Below are positions 17,099 through 25,768 of a DNA stretch of 64,000 nucleotides, piece after piece. A program made the position numbers and the translations under genes. The notes under the pieces were generated by a model, which worked only from the letters and a program-made list of their open reading frames with translations, was not told the origin of the DNA and ran no database searches. The DNA lies in NCBI RefSeq assembly GCF_002115825.1, contig NZ_JFJZ01000002.1, forward strand, positions 186,001 to 250,000, given 5' to 3'. This DNA comes from Thalassospira sp. MCCC 1A01428 (GTDB lineage Bacteria; Pseudomonadota; Alphaproteobacteria; Rhodospirillales; Thalassospiraceae). How positions within the stretch are numbered: the stretch's first letter is position 1; each line of letters starts with the position of its first letter.

Positions 17099-18390
17099 GC
17101 ATGGCTTTTATGTTTAGCCTTGGCGGGTTTTTGCTGCTGGGCGCGATTGGTATGCCAATTTCACTTGCTGCCTTTGCATCTTCGATCGCCTATCTGTTCC
17201 TGACCGGGCAGGATGTGGGGCTGGTGGCTGAACAGTCGCTTAATGGCCTGTTTAACAGTTATGTCTTGCTGGCCGTGCCGTTGTTCATTCTGGCTGCCAA
17301 TTTTATGAATGCAGGCACCATCAGTGACCGGTTGCTGAATTTTTGCGTTGCCATTGTTGGCCGGTTGCGCGGGGGCCTTGCCCATGTGAACGTGCTGGCC
17401 AGCCTGATTTTTTCGGGCATGTCGGGTTCCGCCATTGCCGACGCGGCGGGCATTGGCCGTGTCATTATCGACCTTATGTGTCGTGATAACCGCTATCCGC
17501 CGGGGTATGCTGCGGCCTTAACGGCGGCGTCCAGCGTGATCGGGCCGATTATTCCGCCTTCGATTCCGATGATTTTGTATGCGCTGATTTCAGATACCTC
17601 GATTGGGTTTCTGTTTTTAGGCGGGATTGTACCGGGCCTTTTGCTGGCCCTGGTCTTGATGATTTTAAATGCCATTACCGCACGTCGGCGCAATTTTGCC
17701 CGGGATGAAGCCGTACCTTTACGCGACATTCCCAAGCTGACCATGCGGGCATTTCCGGCCCTGATGCTGCCGGTAATTTTGCTGTATGGCATTTACGGTG
17801 GTGTAACGACCCCGACCGAGGCCGCAGCCGTCGCCGCAGTTTATGCACTGGTTTTGTCGGTGCTTTTCTATCGGTCATTGTCCTGGAAAGATTTTTACAA
17901 GCTGGTGCTGGACGGGGCGCGGTCAACATCGGTGGTCGGCTTGATCATCGCATCAGCGCTGGTGCTTAATTATCTGGTTGCCAGTGAAAATGTGCCGTCA
18001 ATGGTGGCAGGGCAACTGGCCGGACTGGAAATGTCGCCGGTGGTGTTTTTGCTGGGCGTTAACGTGCTGATCCTGCTTTTGGGGTGCCTGTTTGATGCAA
18101 CGACGCTGCTGTTGATTGTTGTGCCGCTGTTTTTGCCCGCCGCCAAGATGCTGGGCATTGATCTGGTGCATTTTGGTGTGGTGATTACGGTCAATATCAT
18201 GATTGGCCTGGTGACGCCGCCCTATGGCGTGGTGCTGTTTGTGCTAAATGGTGTAACCGGCATTCCGCTGCGCGATATTATCCGTGAAATCTGGCCGTTT
18301 ATCTTTGTGTTGTTGTTTGCCCTGTTGATGATGACCCTAATACCGTCGATTGTTTTGTGGTTGCCCCGCATGTTTGGGTATGCCGGATAA
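17095..18390 (+). CDS. TRAP transporter large permease (DctM family)
   Basis: 431 residues, strongly hydrophobic with about 12 helices. Recognisable DctM blocks are LGAIGMPISLAAFASSIAYL, VPLFILAANFMNAGTISDRL, SGMSGSAIADAAGIGRVIID, SSVIGPIIPPSIPMILYAL, VTTPTEAAAVAAVYALVLS and LVTPPYGVVLFVLNG. This subunit carries the sodium-coupled substrate path of the TRAP system. The ATG overlaps the dctQ stop by four bases (ATGA), so dctPQM is one tightly coupled operon. A perfect 18-bp stem terminator begins 37 bases after its stop. The substrate remains unknown. Confidence 0.94.
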   Translation: MSMAFMFSLGGFLLLGAIGMPISLAAFASSIAYLFLTGQDVGLVAEQSLNGLFNSYVLLAVPLFILAANFMNAGTISDRLLNFCVAIVGRLRGGLAHVNVLASLIFSGMSGSAIADAAGIGRVIIDLMCRDNRYPPGYAAALTAASSVIGPIIPPSIPMILYALISDTSIGFLFLGGIVPGLLLALVLMILNAITARRRNFARDEAVPLRDIPKLTMRAFPALMLPVILLYGIYGGVTTPTEAAAVAAVYALVLSVLFYRSLSWKDFYKLVLDGARSTSVVGLIIASALVLNYLVASENVPSMVAGQLAGLEMSPVVFLLGVNVLILLLGCLFDATTLLLIVVPLFLPAAKMLGIDLVHFGVVITVNIMIGLVTPPYGVVLFVLNGVTGIPLRDIIREIWPFIFVLLFALLMMTLIPSIVLWLPRMFGYAG

Positions 18391-18426
18391 AACTGCGGTT
18401 AAATCAAAGACATCTGGGCCTTAAAC

Positions 18427-18469
18427 AAACAACATCCGCGCAAGTGCATCTTGCGCGGATGTTGTTTTA
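18427..18469 (+). terminator. Strong rho-independent terminator after dctPQM
   Basis: An 18-base perfect stem (18427-18444 with 18450-18467), a 5-base loop TGCAT, and a short T-run in the right arm and after it. The same hairpin may also act on the convergent cobK-side transcript, since the left arm provides an A-run that reads as T on the minus strand. Confidence 0.9.
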
Positions 18470-18505
18470 AAGGTGCCTTTTGGGGAATGCCCGAAATGTC
18501 CGCTT

Positions 18506-19303
18506 TTATTGCGCGGTGTGGTGTGCTGCGACCTTAAGCACCACATCCTCGATCGAACCGGCGTAATCCACGTCTTGCAGGTCGGGACGGTCTATCATGA
18601 TGACCGGCAGGCCAAGGTCACGGGCAGCGATTAGTTTGCCTTCGCTGGCATCGCCACCGCTGTTTTTGGTGACCACAACATCGATTTCATAACGCTCCAG
18701 CAATTCCAGTTCGCGTTCGGGCGAAAAGGGCCCGCGCGCAGATAACCATTCGCCATTGGCAAGGTTAAACGGATGATTGGGGGCTTCGATGGTGCGAACC
18801 AGCAGCCAGCAATCGTGCAGTTCGTTGAAATGGTGCAAGTTGCGCCGTCCAATGGCGATCAGGGCGCGGTGGCCCAGCGTTGGCAGTTTGGCAGCCGCAG
18901 CGGGAATATCGGGGACGGATACCCAGTTGTCGCCGGTTTGGGCCACCCAGGGCGGGCGGCGATACTGGATACATGGCACAGATACACTGTCGCATGCCTG
19001 TGCGATATGGTTGGAAATCTGGGTGGCATAAGGGTGGGTTGCATCAATAACCAAATCGATCCGGTCGGTTTTCAGGCTTTTGATGATACCATCCGGCCCG
19101 CCAAAACCGCCGATACGAACCGGGATGCCATCGGGAAGGTTGGGTGCACTGGTGCGCCCGGCAAGGGACAACTGCAAACGGATATGGGTGCCAAACCTGA
19201 CCAGAAGTTCACTGGCAATGCGATTGGCATCGCCTGTACCCCCGAAAACAAGAACGTTTAACGGGGAAAGGTGCTTTTTCAGTCTCAGGTCAGGATCGGG
19301 CAT
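18506..19303 (-). CDS. cobK: Precorrin-6A reductase
   Basis: 265 residues from ATG 19303, close to the usual 250. The open frame extends further upstream but that part does not resemble the family. VLVFGGTGDANRIASELLVR near the N-terminus is the CobK/CbiJ NADPH-loop signature. LVIDATHPYATQISNHIAQAC and IQYRRPPW follow, and VVTKNSGGDASEGKLIAARD near the C-terminus is equally typical. The enzyme reduces precorrin-6A to precorrin-6B with NADPH in the corrin-ring section of the pathway. cbiD lies upstream on the same strand, 157 bases away, with an inverted repeat in the gap. Confidence 0.93.
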   Translation of the reverse strand: MPDPDLRLKKHLSPLNVLVFGGTGDANRIASELLVRFGTHIRLQLSLAGRTSAPNLPDGIPVRIGGFGGPDGIIKSLKTDRIDLVIDATHPYATQISNHIAQACDSVSVPCIQYRRPPWVAQTGDNWVSVPDIPAAAAKLPTLGHRALIAIGRRNLHHFNELHDCWLLVRTIEAPNHPFNLANGEWLSARGPFSPERELELLERYEIDVVVTKNSGGDASEGKLIAARDLGLPVIMIDRPDLQDVDYAGSIEDVVLKVAAHHTAQ

Positions 19304-19334
19304 CGGCAATCGGTTTCCATATATAGTGTTTGTC

Positions 19335-19356
19335 GGTATCAAATCAGCCTGATACC
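19335..19356. repeat. Inverted repeat upstream of cobK
   Basis: GGTATCA (19335-19341) and TGATACC (19350-19356) form a perfect 7-bp inverted repeat separated by 8 bases, 32 bases upstream of the cobK start on its 5' side. It could be an operator or a small mRNA hairpin. No T-run on either side speaks for termination. Confidence 0.4.
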
Positions 19357-19460
19357 AAAATTGTGTTTTCGGCGGCAAACAGGCCGGATATGCAGGGCAA
19401 AGCATGTCGGATGACATTGCGATGGGCGGATCAGGCCTGATATGAACAGGGCCCGAATGA

Positions 19461-20564
19461 CTATAATTCTTGCCGGTCAAATTGCCCGGCCCGGCCAATC
19501 ATTTCGCCCTGGCGGTCAAAGATAACCACCTCGATCGCGCAGGCACCATCAATGGTGGCCATTGCTGCTTCACGCGCCTGTCGGGCGATCACGCTGGCTA
19601 TGGTAACGTTTTCGCGGGCACAAAGTTCCAGCACATGGCGGGCGGTATTGGCCGTTTTTATGGCTTCACACAGTTTTTCGCTGGCACCGTTGTTATGGGC
19701 TGTTTCGGCCAGTCTTGCCATATTAACCTGTGAGCGGCTGCTGTGAAGGTCCATATGGCCCTGTGCCAGCTTAACCAGCTTGGCAAAACCACCGGCAATC
19801 GTAACCTGCGCAACAGGGTTTTTGCGCAAATATTTTAACATGCCGCCTGCGAAATCCCCCATATCAAGCATCGCTTCGTCGGGCAGGTCATACAGGGCCT
19901 GAATGGCACTTTCCGATGTTTTGCCGGTTGCCCCGGCCACGTGGGTGCGCCCTGTGGCACGTGCAACATCAATGCCGCGATGGATGGAATGGATCCAGGC
20001 CGAACAACTAAACGGGATAACAACGCCTGTGGTGCCCAGTACTGACAGACCACCAATAATACCCAAACGCGGATTCCAGGTTTTTTGGGCAATTTCAGCC
20101 CCGCCGGGAATGGATATTTCAATTTCCACATCCGCAGCAACGCCAAACCGTTCGGCCAGTTCCGTAATTTGCGCAACCATCATTTCGCGTGGCTTGGGGT
20201 TAATTGCCGGTTCGCCCACGGGCACGGGCAAGCCCGGTTTGGTAACTGTACCCACCCCCGGCCCGGCGTGAAATGAAATGCCGTGGCCCGGTTTTGCCCG
20301 GCGCACTGTGGCAATAATTTCGGCCTGATGGGTAACATCGGGGTCGTCGCCTGCATCCTTGATGATGCTGGCCTGCGCCCAGTTTTCTCCGATTTCGTGT
20401 TTTACCAGGGCAAAACACGGGGTTTCGCCGCGTGGCAGTGTAATGCAAACCGGATCGGGAAATGTGCCATCCAGCAGGGCGTGCCAGGCCGCGCGGGTGG
20501 CGGCGGTGGCACAGGCCCCGGTTGTCCATCCTTTGCGAAGCGGGCCTTCTGGCTTGCGGGTCAT
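19461..20564 (-). CDS. cbiD: Cobalt-precorrin-5B C1-methyltransferase (CbiD)
   Basis: 367 residues, the usual length. The N-terminal KGWTTGACATAATRAAW motif is diagnostic of CbiD, and KDAGDDPDVTHQAEI, GPGVGTVTKPGLPVPVGEPAINP and GILGGLSVLGTTGVV-type segments (here written IIGGLSVLGTTGVVIPFSC) follow. CbiD methylates C-1 of the corrin ring and releases the two-carbon fragment. In organisms with a CobN-type aerobic pathway but no CobF, CbiD is thought to substitute for it. It is encoded upstream of cobK and divergent from cobA, so the three likely respond to a common signal. The ATG at 20564 gives the standard N-terminus. Confidence 0.95.
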   Translation of the reverse strand: MTRKPEGPLRKGWTTGACATAATRAAWHALLDGTFPDPVCITLPRGETPCFALVKHEIGENWAQASIIKDAGDDPDVTHQAEIIATVRRAKPGHGISFHAGPGVGTVTKPGLPVPVGEPAINPKPREMMVAQITELAERFGVAADVEIEISIPGGAEIAQKTWNPRLGIIGGLSVLGTTGVVIPFSCSAWIHSIHRGIDVARATGRTHVAGATGKTSESAIQALYDLPDEAMLDMGDFAGGMLKYLRKNPVAQVTIAGGFAKLVKLAQGHMDLHSSRSQVNMARLAETAHNNGASEKLCEAIKTANTARHVLELCARENVTIASVIARQAREAAMATIDGACAIEVVIFDRQGEMIGRAGQFDRQEL

Positions 20565-20844
20565 GATTGTAAATCTGGTTCCTGTGGGTGGGCTATGGGG
20601 TTACCCCGGTTAGAATTTTTGCCATGCTAGCGGTTTTGGTTGTGTGGGGCCATCGTGCCGTTTGCGGAAGTTATAACATAAAATAATTGTTCTATTTTTG
20701 GTATTACCATAAATAATTGGATTTATCTGTTGCCCTGTGATGGTTATTCCTGTGTAAGATGGCTGGTAACGGCCCCTGCTGCAACGGGGATGCGCAGACA
20801 ATGTTTCAGCAATATAGCCCCATAAATTCGGATAGTTTTGGCGT

Positions 20845-21765
20845 ATGACAGCACTTGGTATTGATTTTCCGCTATTTGAAGCAGGCTGGGTGTGGCTGGT
20901 GGGGGCTGGCCCCGGTGATCCCGGTTTGCTGACCTTGCATGCCGTTAACGCCATGCAGCAGGCCGATATTGTGGTTTACGATGCACTGGTTGACGACCGG
21001 ATTTTAAATTTGCTGCGCCCGGATACCAAGCGGATTTATGCCGGAAAACGTGGAGGGCGGCCATCAGCCCGGCAAACCGATATTTCGCTTGAACTGGTGG
21101 ATCTGGCCCGCCAGGGATTGCGGGTGTTGCGCCTGAAAGGTGGCGACCCGTTTGTGTTTGGCCGGGGCGGCGAAGAAGGCTTGACCCTGGTGGAACATGG
21201 TATTCCGTTTCGGGTGGTTCCCGGCATTACTGCCGGCATTGCCGGTGCGGCCTATGCCGGTATTCCGGCGACTCATCGCGATTGCAATTCGTCGGTTACC
21301 TTTGTGACCGGACACGGGGCCAGCGGCGATGTACCAGATAACATCAACTGGGCCGCATTGGCGCAAGGGTCTCAGGTGTTGATCATGTATATGGCGATGA
21401 AACATCTGGGCCGGATTGCAACGGAACTGATTGCGAACGGGCGTGCCCCGGATGAACCGGTTGCGGTGATTTGCCGGGCGACAACACCCCATCAGCAATT
21501 GCTGATTACGACGCTGGCCGATGCGGCACAGGATGTTGAAAAAGCCAATATGGAGCCCCCGGCGATTTGCATTGTTGGCAAGGTAGTTAATTTGCGTGAC
21601 CGGTTACAGTGGCTTTCTCCGCAGGATAATGTTTCGGCGGTGCGCCATGTTGCCTTTGACCAGATATTGGAATTAATCACGACGCCTGGCGACGATGGTA
21701 AAACAGCAACGGTATCTGCCACGGCACCCCCGACAGCGCCGGCATCCACGCTAGACGATCATTAA
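20845..21765 (+). CDS. cobA: Uroporphyrinogen-III C-methyltransferase (SUMT)
   Basis: 306 residues. VWLVGAGPGDPGLLTLHAVN, IVVYDALVDDRILNL, GKRGGRPSARQTDI and LRLKGGDPFVFGRGGEEGL are the textbook SUMT motifs; the last is the SAM-binding loop. GIPATHRDCNSSVTFVTGH completes the core. The enzyme methylates uroporphyrinogen III at C-2 and C-7 to precorrin-2, the branch point from heme to cobalamin (and siroheme). There is no fused CysG oxidase/chelatase domain, so this is the cobalamin-type monofunctional enzyme. A short Thr/Pro/Ala-rich tail (TVSATAPPTAPASTLDDH) extends the C-terminus. It is divergent from cbiD across 280 bases with an AT-rich centre, where I saw no cobalamin riboswitch. Confidence 0.95.
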   Translation: MTALGIDFPLFEAGWVWLVGAGPGDPGLLTLHAVNAMQQADIVVYDALVDDRILNLLRPDTKRIYAGKRGGRPSARQTDISLELVDLARQGLRVLRLKGGDPFVFGRGGEEGLTLVEHGIPFRVVPGITAGIAGAAYAGIPATHRDCNSSVTFVTGHGASGDVPDNINWAALAQGSQVLIMYMAMKHLGRIATELIANGRAPDEPVAVICRATTPHQQLLITTLADAAQDVEKANMEPPAICIVGKVVNLRDRLQWLSPQDNVSAVRHVAFDQILELITTPGDDGKTATVSATAPPTAPASTLDDH

Positions 21766-21880
21766 TATCACCAACTGCTGATTACCAACGACAGAGATTG
21801 ATCTATATCGTTGTTCTTTGCCCGGCCCGCCGTCACAATCGCGACCGGGCCGGGAAATGGCCGTTGCAACAGGTAGGCCA

Positions 21881-22705
21881 ATGGACGAACAGCAAATTCT
21901 TATTCGCATTATCGAAAGCGGCTGGGCGCAGTGCAGTACTGCTGTGCGCCAGGATGGGGGCGTAATGGTTACCGCCCTATTGGCCGGGCTGGTGGGCAGC
22001 GCAACCCATTGTGTGGGCATGTGCGGGCCGTTTGTTGTAAGCCAGGTGACGGCCCGTATGGAAAAAATACCGCTTGAAAAAATGTCGGAATTTCGCCGGT
22101 TAACCGGGGCGGCCCTGTTTCCATATCATTTCGGTCGGTTAACGACATATATTTTCCTGGGTGTTCTGGCAGGGCTGTTTACTGACAGCATTACCGCTTT
22201 GGCGCAGGTTTGGTGGATAGCACCGATATTGCTGTTGTTTGCGGCGGTGTTTTTCCTGATTTATGGCATTTCGGGGCTGGTGCCCCATCTTGGCGGTTTG
22301 CTGCCCCCCAAAGCAGATGGAAAATCGCGTTTTCTTTCAGGCAATGTGTTGAAACGCGGTGGTTTGGGGCAATGGTGGCATCGCCATATTGCGGGTCGTT
22401 TAAGCCCGTTTTTTAATGCTCCGTTCGGGGGGCGTGGTTATATTCTGGGATTGTTGCTGGGGTTTATTCCCTGTGGGTTGATTTATGGTGCGCTGGTTCT
22501 GGCGGCTGCCGGCGGGTCGGCCTTTTCGGGCGGTATGGTGATGGCGGCCTTTGGGGTGGGGACGGTGCCAATGCTGTTTGCCACGGGGTGGATCGGACAA
22601 TATGCCACCCGTAAATTTCGCAGTGTGATGGCGCCCGTCGGGCGTGGGTTGATGGTGGCAAATGCGGTTGTGCTGGCGTTGCTGGCTTATCACCAGATCG
22701 CCTAG
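21881..22705 (+). CDS. TauE/SafE-like (DsbD_2/UreH-type) membrane protein
   Basis: 274 residues from ATG 21881, which is preceded by AGGTAGG. Six or so hydrophobic helices are visible. GLVGSATHCVGMCGPFVVSQ contains the Cys-x3-Cys pattern (HCVGMC) of the DsbD_2 transmembrane family. PYHFGRLTTYIFLGVLAGL and LGLLLGFIPCGLIYGALVLAAA are the other hallmarks. Family members are linked to cytochrome oxidase or copper/redox handling in many proteobacteria. The SCO1-like gene 138 bases downstream supports a role in copper or heme-copper oxidase assembly. The two genes look out of place inside a cobalamin cluster. Confidence 0.82.
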   Translation: MDEQQILIRIIESGWAQCSTAVRQDGGVMVTALLAGLVGSATHCVGMCGPFVVSQVTARMEKIPLEKMSEFRRLTGAALFPYHFGRLTTYIFLGVLAGLFTDSITALAQVWWIAPILLLFAAVFFLIYGISGLVPHLGGLLPPKADGKSRFLSGNVLKRGGLGQWWHRHIAGRLSPFFNAPFGGRGYILGLLLGFIPCGLIYGALVLAAAGGSAFSGGMVMAAFGVGTVPMLFATGWIGQYATRKFRSVMAPVGRGLMVANAVVLALLAYHQIA

Positions 22706-22843
22706 GTGCCAGGGCTGTTAACCGGTTTTGGCCGCAAATGAATTGTCACAAATTGGTGTGGATAAAGGCGAAGGCTTGCAACCGGTAATGAGCGTTTTAT
22801 AGTGCCGGTTGGTTTGGCCCCAGATGCAAGGGACGGGTAGCAC

Positions 22844-23482
22844 GTGAATAGAAGAACCTGGCTGATTATTATTGCCATTATTGTGGTGCTGACATTTGGT
22901 TTTGGCTTTCGCCTTTATAATATGGGGCGCGATACGCAAGCCGGAAATGGCGGGCAAACCAGTTCGTCGGGCGTTGCCAGTATTGGCGGGCCGTTTAACC
23001 TGATTGATCAGAACGGCAAGGCGCGTACCGAACAGGATTTTCGCGGCGAATATATGCTGGTTTATTTTGGCTATACCTATTGCCCGGATGTGTGCCCGAC
23101 CGAATTGCAGGCCATGTCCAACGCGATGGATATTTTGCCTGCCGATGTTGCCAAAAAAGTGCAGCCCATATTCATCTCTGTTGACCCGGAACGTGATACG
23201 GTGGCGGCAATGGCTGATTATGTACCGCATTTTCATCCGCGTTTGATCGGTCTGACCGGAAGCCTGGAACAAACCAGTGCCGCGGCAAAAGCATATCGGG
23301 TTTATTATTCCAAGGCGTTTGAAGAGGGCGAGCCGAAAGATTCGGACACGTATCTGGTGGATCATTCGTCCTTTATTTATCTGATGGGGCCAAACGGGGC
23401 CTATGTTCGCCATTTCAATTATGGTGAAACGCCGGAAAAAATTGCGGAAGGTATTGAAAAAGTTGTCGAAACCCAGGGATAA
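22844..23482 (+). CDS. SCO1/SenC-family copper chaperone
   Basis: 212 residues from GTG 22844. An N-terminal membrane anchor is evident (WLIIIAIIVVLTFGFGFRLYN), then a thioredoxin fold. The copper ligands are the CPDVCP motif (Cys-x3-Cys) in YFGYTYCPDVCPTELQAM, and the conserved His is in YLVDHSSFIYLMGP. The protein would face the periplasm and help insert copper into the CuA site of cytochrome c oxidase. FISVDPERDTVAAMADYV is the usual family segment. The following cobB frame overlaps its end, and a TauE/SafE-like gene precedes it. Confidence 0.94.
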   Translation: MNRRTWLIIIAIIVVLTFGFGFRLYNMGRDTQAGNGGQTSSSGVASIGGPFNLIDQNGKARTEQDFRGEYMLVYFGYTYCPDVCPTELQAMSNAMDILPADVAKKVQPIFISVDPERDTVAAMADYVPHFHPRLIGLTGSLEQTSAAAKAYRVYYSKAFEEGEPKDSDTYLVDHSSFIYLMGPNGAYVRHFNYGETPEKIAEGIEKVVETQG

Positions 23483-24950
23483 GCGCCTCCCTGTTTCGGG
23501 AATAATGATTGCTGCACCGGCCTCTAACAGCGGTAAAACCGTGGTGACGCTGGGCATATTGCGCGCGCTTGCCAATCGCGGTTTGAACATTGCAGCGGCC
23601 AAGGCCGGGCCGGATTATATTGATCCGGCCTTTCAGCATGCAGCCAGCCGAACGCCTTGCCTTAACCTTGACCCATGGGCAATGACACCAGATGCGATTT
23701 ATGATCTGGCGCGCTGGCATGTCGACACGAAAGACAGCCCCTTTGTGATGTGTGAAGGGGTGATGGGCCTGTTTGATGGTGCGGCAGGCGGTGGTGGTTC
23801 ATCGGCCGATTTGGCCGCGATGATGGGTTGGCCGGTGGTTCTGGTGGTGGATGTGCGTGGGCAGGCGGCATCGGCCGCCGCTGTTATTACCGGATTTTCC
23901 CGGTTTCGGCCCGATGTGCGGGTGGCCGGTGTTATTTTAAACAGGGTCGGCAGTGACCGGCACAAACAGCTGATTGTTGATGCCTGCGCGCAGGCGGTGC
24001 CCGACATACCCATTATTGGCGCGGTGATGCGTAATGATGACCTTGTATTGCCTGAACGTCATTTGGGACTGGTGCAGGCCGGGGAACACCCGGCACTGGA
24101 ACCGTTTCTTGATCGGGCAGCGGCGATTATGGCCCGCGATATTGACCTTGATGCGTTGATTGACCTGGCAACAATGCCGTTGCCCGATGGTTCGCCAGAC
24201 CAAACCCGTACCAGGGCGGCAAGTGCAAGTATTGATGTGGGTGATGTCGGAACGGGGAATTTTGCCGGCTTTTATAACGGGACGCATGCGGACCAGGCTG
24301 TTGGCAGAAAGGGCTATGTACCATCGGGCGCGGGTGCGGGTGCTGCTGTGGCTCCGGTTACGATTGCACCGTTGGGGCGTCATATTGCTGTGGCACGAGA
24401 TGCGGCTTTTGCGTTTTGTTATCCGCATATATTGGCAGGCTGGCAGGCCGCGGGGGCAACGATCAGTTTTTTTTCGCCTTTGGCCGATGAAGCCCCGACG
24501 GCGGAATGCGATGCAGTATATTTGCCCGGCGGATACCCGGAGCTGCATGGCGGCATTTTGGCCGCAGCACAGACCTTTCAGCATGCCATGCAAGATGCCG
24601 CACGACGCCAGATCACCATATATGGCGAATGCGGGGGGTATATGATGCTAGGCGAAATTTTGGTTGATGCCAATGGTCTTGCGCACCAAATGACCGGGTT
24701 ATTGCCGCTTGAAACCAGCTTTTATGATCGAAAGCTGCATCTTGGTTATCGACAGGTTGAAATACGCCAGGGATGCAAACTGGGGCCGCCGGGAACGCGT
24801 TTACGCGGCCACGAGTTTCATTATGCCAGTACGACACAGGCGGCAGGCGATGGCTGGTTATCGGCAAAAACAGCCGATGGCCGCGACCTTGGCCTTTGTG
24901 GTTTGCAAAATGGATCGGTGTTTGGATCTTTTTTTCATCTGATCTGTTAA
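23463..24950 (+). CDS. cobB: Hydrogenobyrinic/cobyrinic acid a,c-diamide synthase
   Basis: About 495 residues from TTG 23463, chosen because the family begins a few residues before VSGIMIAAPASNSGKT; starts at 23403, 23421 or 23505 are possible. The P-loop ASNSGKTVVTLGILRAL is followed by KAGPDYIDPAFQHAASR and EGVMGLFDGAAGGGGSSADL. The C-terminal glutamine amidotransferase domain has the nucleophile in ITIYGECGGYMMLGE and VYLPGGYPELHGG. It amidates carboxylates a and c with glutamine and ATP, making the substrate for the CobNST chelatase. The linker between the two domains (about 100 residues after DGSPDQTRTR) contains a Gly/Ala-rich low-complexity stretch. It overlaps the SCO1-like gene by 20 bases. 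Confidence 0.94.
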   Translation: MSKPRDKRLPVSGIMIAAPASNSGKTVVTLGILRALANRGLNIAAAKAGPDYIDPAFQHAASRTPCLNLDPWAMTPDAIYDLARWHVDTKDSPFVMCEGVMGLFDGAAGGGGSSADLAAMMGWPVVLVVDVRGQAASAAAVITGFSRFRPDVRVAGVILNRVGSDRHKQLIVDACAQAVPDIPIIGAVMRNDDLVLPERHLGLVQAGEHPALEPFLDRAAAIMARDIDLDALIDLATMPLPDGSPDQTRTRAASASIDVGDVGTGNFAGFYNGTHADQAVGRKGYVPSGAGAGAAVAPVTIAPLGRHIAVARDAAFAFCYPHILAGWQAAGATISFFSPLADEAPTAECDAVYLPGGYPELHGGILAAAQTFQHAMQDAARRQITIYGECGGYMMLGEILVDANGLAHQMTGLLPLETSFYDRKLHLGYRQVEIRQGCKLGPPGTRLRGHEFHYASTTQAAGDGWLSAKTADGRDLGLCGLQNGSVFGSFFHLIC

Positions 24951-25175
24951 TGGGCGGATCTGCTTTCCACATCAGCACGTATAAATTCGTGATATGACCA
25001 GGCGCAAAGTGTAGGGTGCAGGCGCATAAATATGATTGTCCTTTGAACCGTCGGGATTTATCCGGTCTGCTTTGGCGCATCACCTTGCCGGGGTTTTGCT
25101 TCGTGCATTTGCACAAAACCGGACGATCATTTCGATCATATGGGCACCCCCTGATTGCGATCTAGCACTGGATAA

Positions 25176-25616
25176 ATGATGACTTTGCCTTTCTGGAAAA
25201 CCAAGCGCCTTGAAGAAATGAACCGGGATGAATGGGAATCGGTTTGTGATGGTTGCGGTAAATGCTGTTTGCATAAGTTGCAGGACGAAGACACCGATGT
25301 TTTGTTTTATACATCGGTCGCATGTCGGCTGCTTGATTGTGATAGCTGCCTGTGCAGCGATTATCCCAATCGCCGAAAACATGTTCCCGATTGTGTAAAG
25401 CTGACCAGAAAGAATATTGCCGATATCGACTGGATGCCCTCAACCTGCGCGTACCGACTGTTACGTGACGGCGAAGACTTGCCTGAATGGCATCCCCTGA
25501 TTACCGGTGATCCAAAATCAACTGTAAAAGCGGGAATGTCAGTCTCCGGGCGGGTTACGTCAGAGCTTGATGCAAACCCGAACCTTGAACTTTACATCGT
25601 TGATTGGCCCTCATGA
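25176..25616 (+). CDS. UPF0260 (YcgN-like) cysteine-cluster protein
   Basis: 146 residues. It has the WESVCDGCGKCCLHKLQDED opening with Cys-x2-Cys-x2-C-C, a YTSVACRLLDCDSCLCSDYP stretch, and CVKLTRKNI with the late CAYRLL, in total the eight-cysteine pattern of the YcgN/UPF0260 family. The cysteines probably coordinate a metal or an iron-sulfur cluster. The biochemical role is not known to me. The gene is monocistronic here: cobB ends 225 bases upstream and the chemoreceptor begins 152 bases downstream. The start at 25176 gives MMTLPFWK, and ATG 25179 is equally possible. Confidence 0.9.
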   Translation: MMTLPFWKTKRLEEMNRDEWESVCDGCGKCCLHKLQDEDTDVLFYTSVACRLLDCDSCLCSDYPNRRKHVPDCVKLTRKNIADIDWMPSTCAYRLLRDGEDLPEWHPLITGDPKSTVKAGMSVSGRVTSELDANPNLELYIVDWPS

Positions 25617-25768
25617 CGTAAACCGGGATGAGATAAATTTTCCCGGCGGAACAACTGGGGGTATTTTTTTCGCTATGTATGTATACTAAAGTGTAGTATA
25701 GCTATCCCAAAGATCGAATTTCAAGTTGTTATAAGTTGAAGTTGTGGCTTATTTTCAGGTGACACAAA

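Noticed and set aside
20565..20844. Cobalamin riboswitch upstream of cbiD/cobA (also looked for before cobO and cobQ)
   Set aside because: The B12-box and the paired core blocks were not recognisable at any of these sites.
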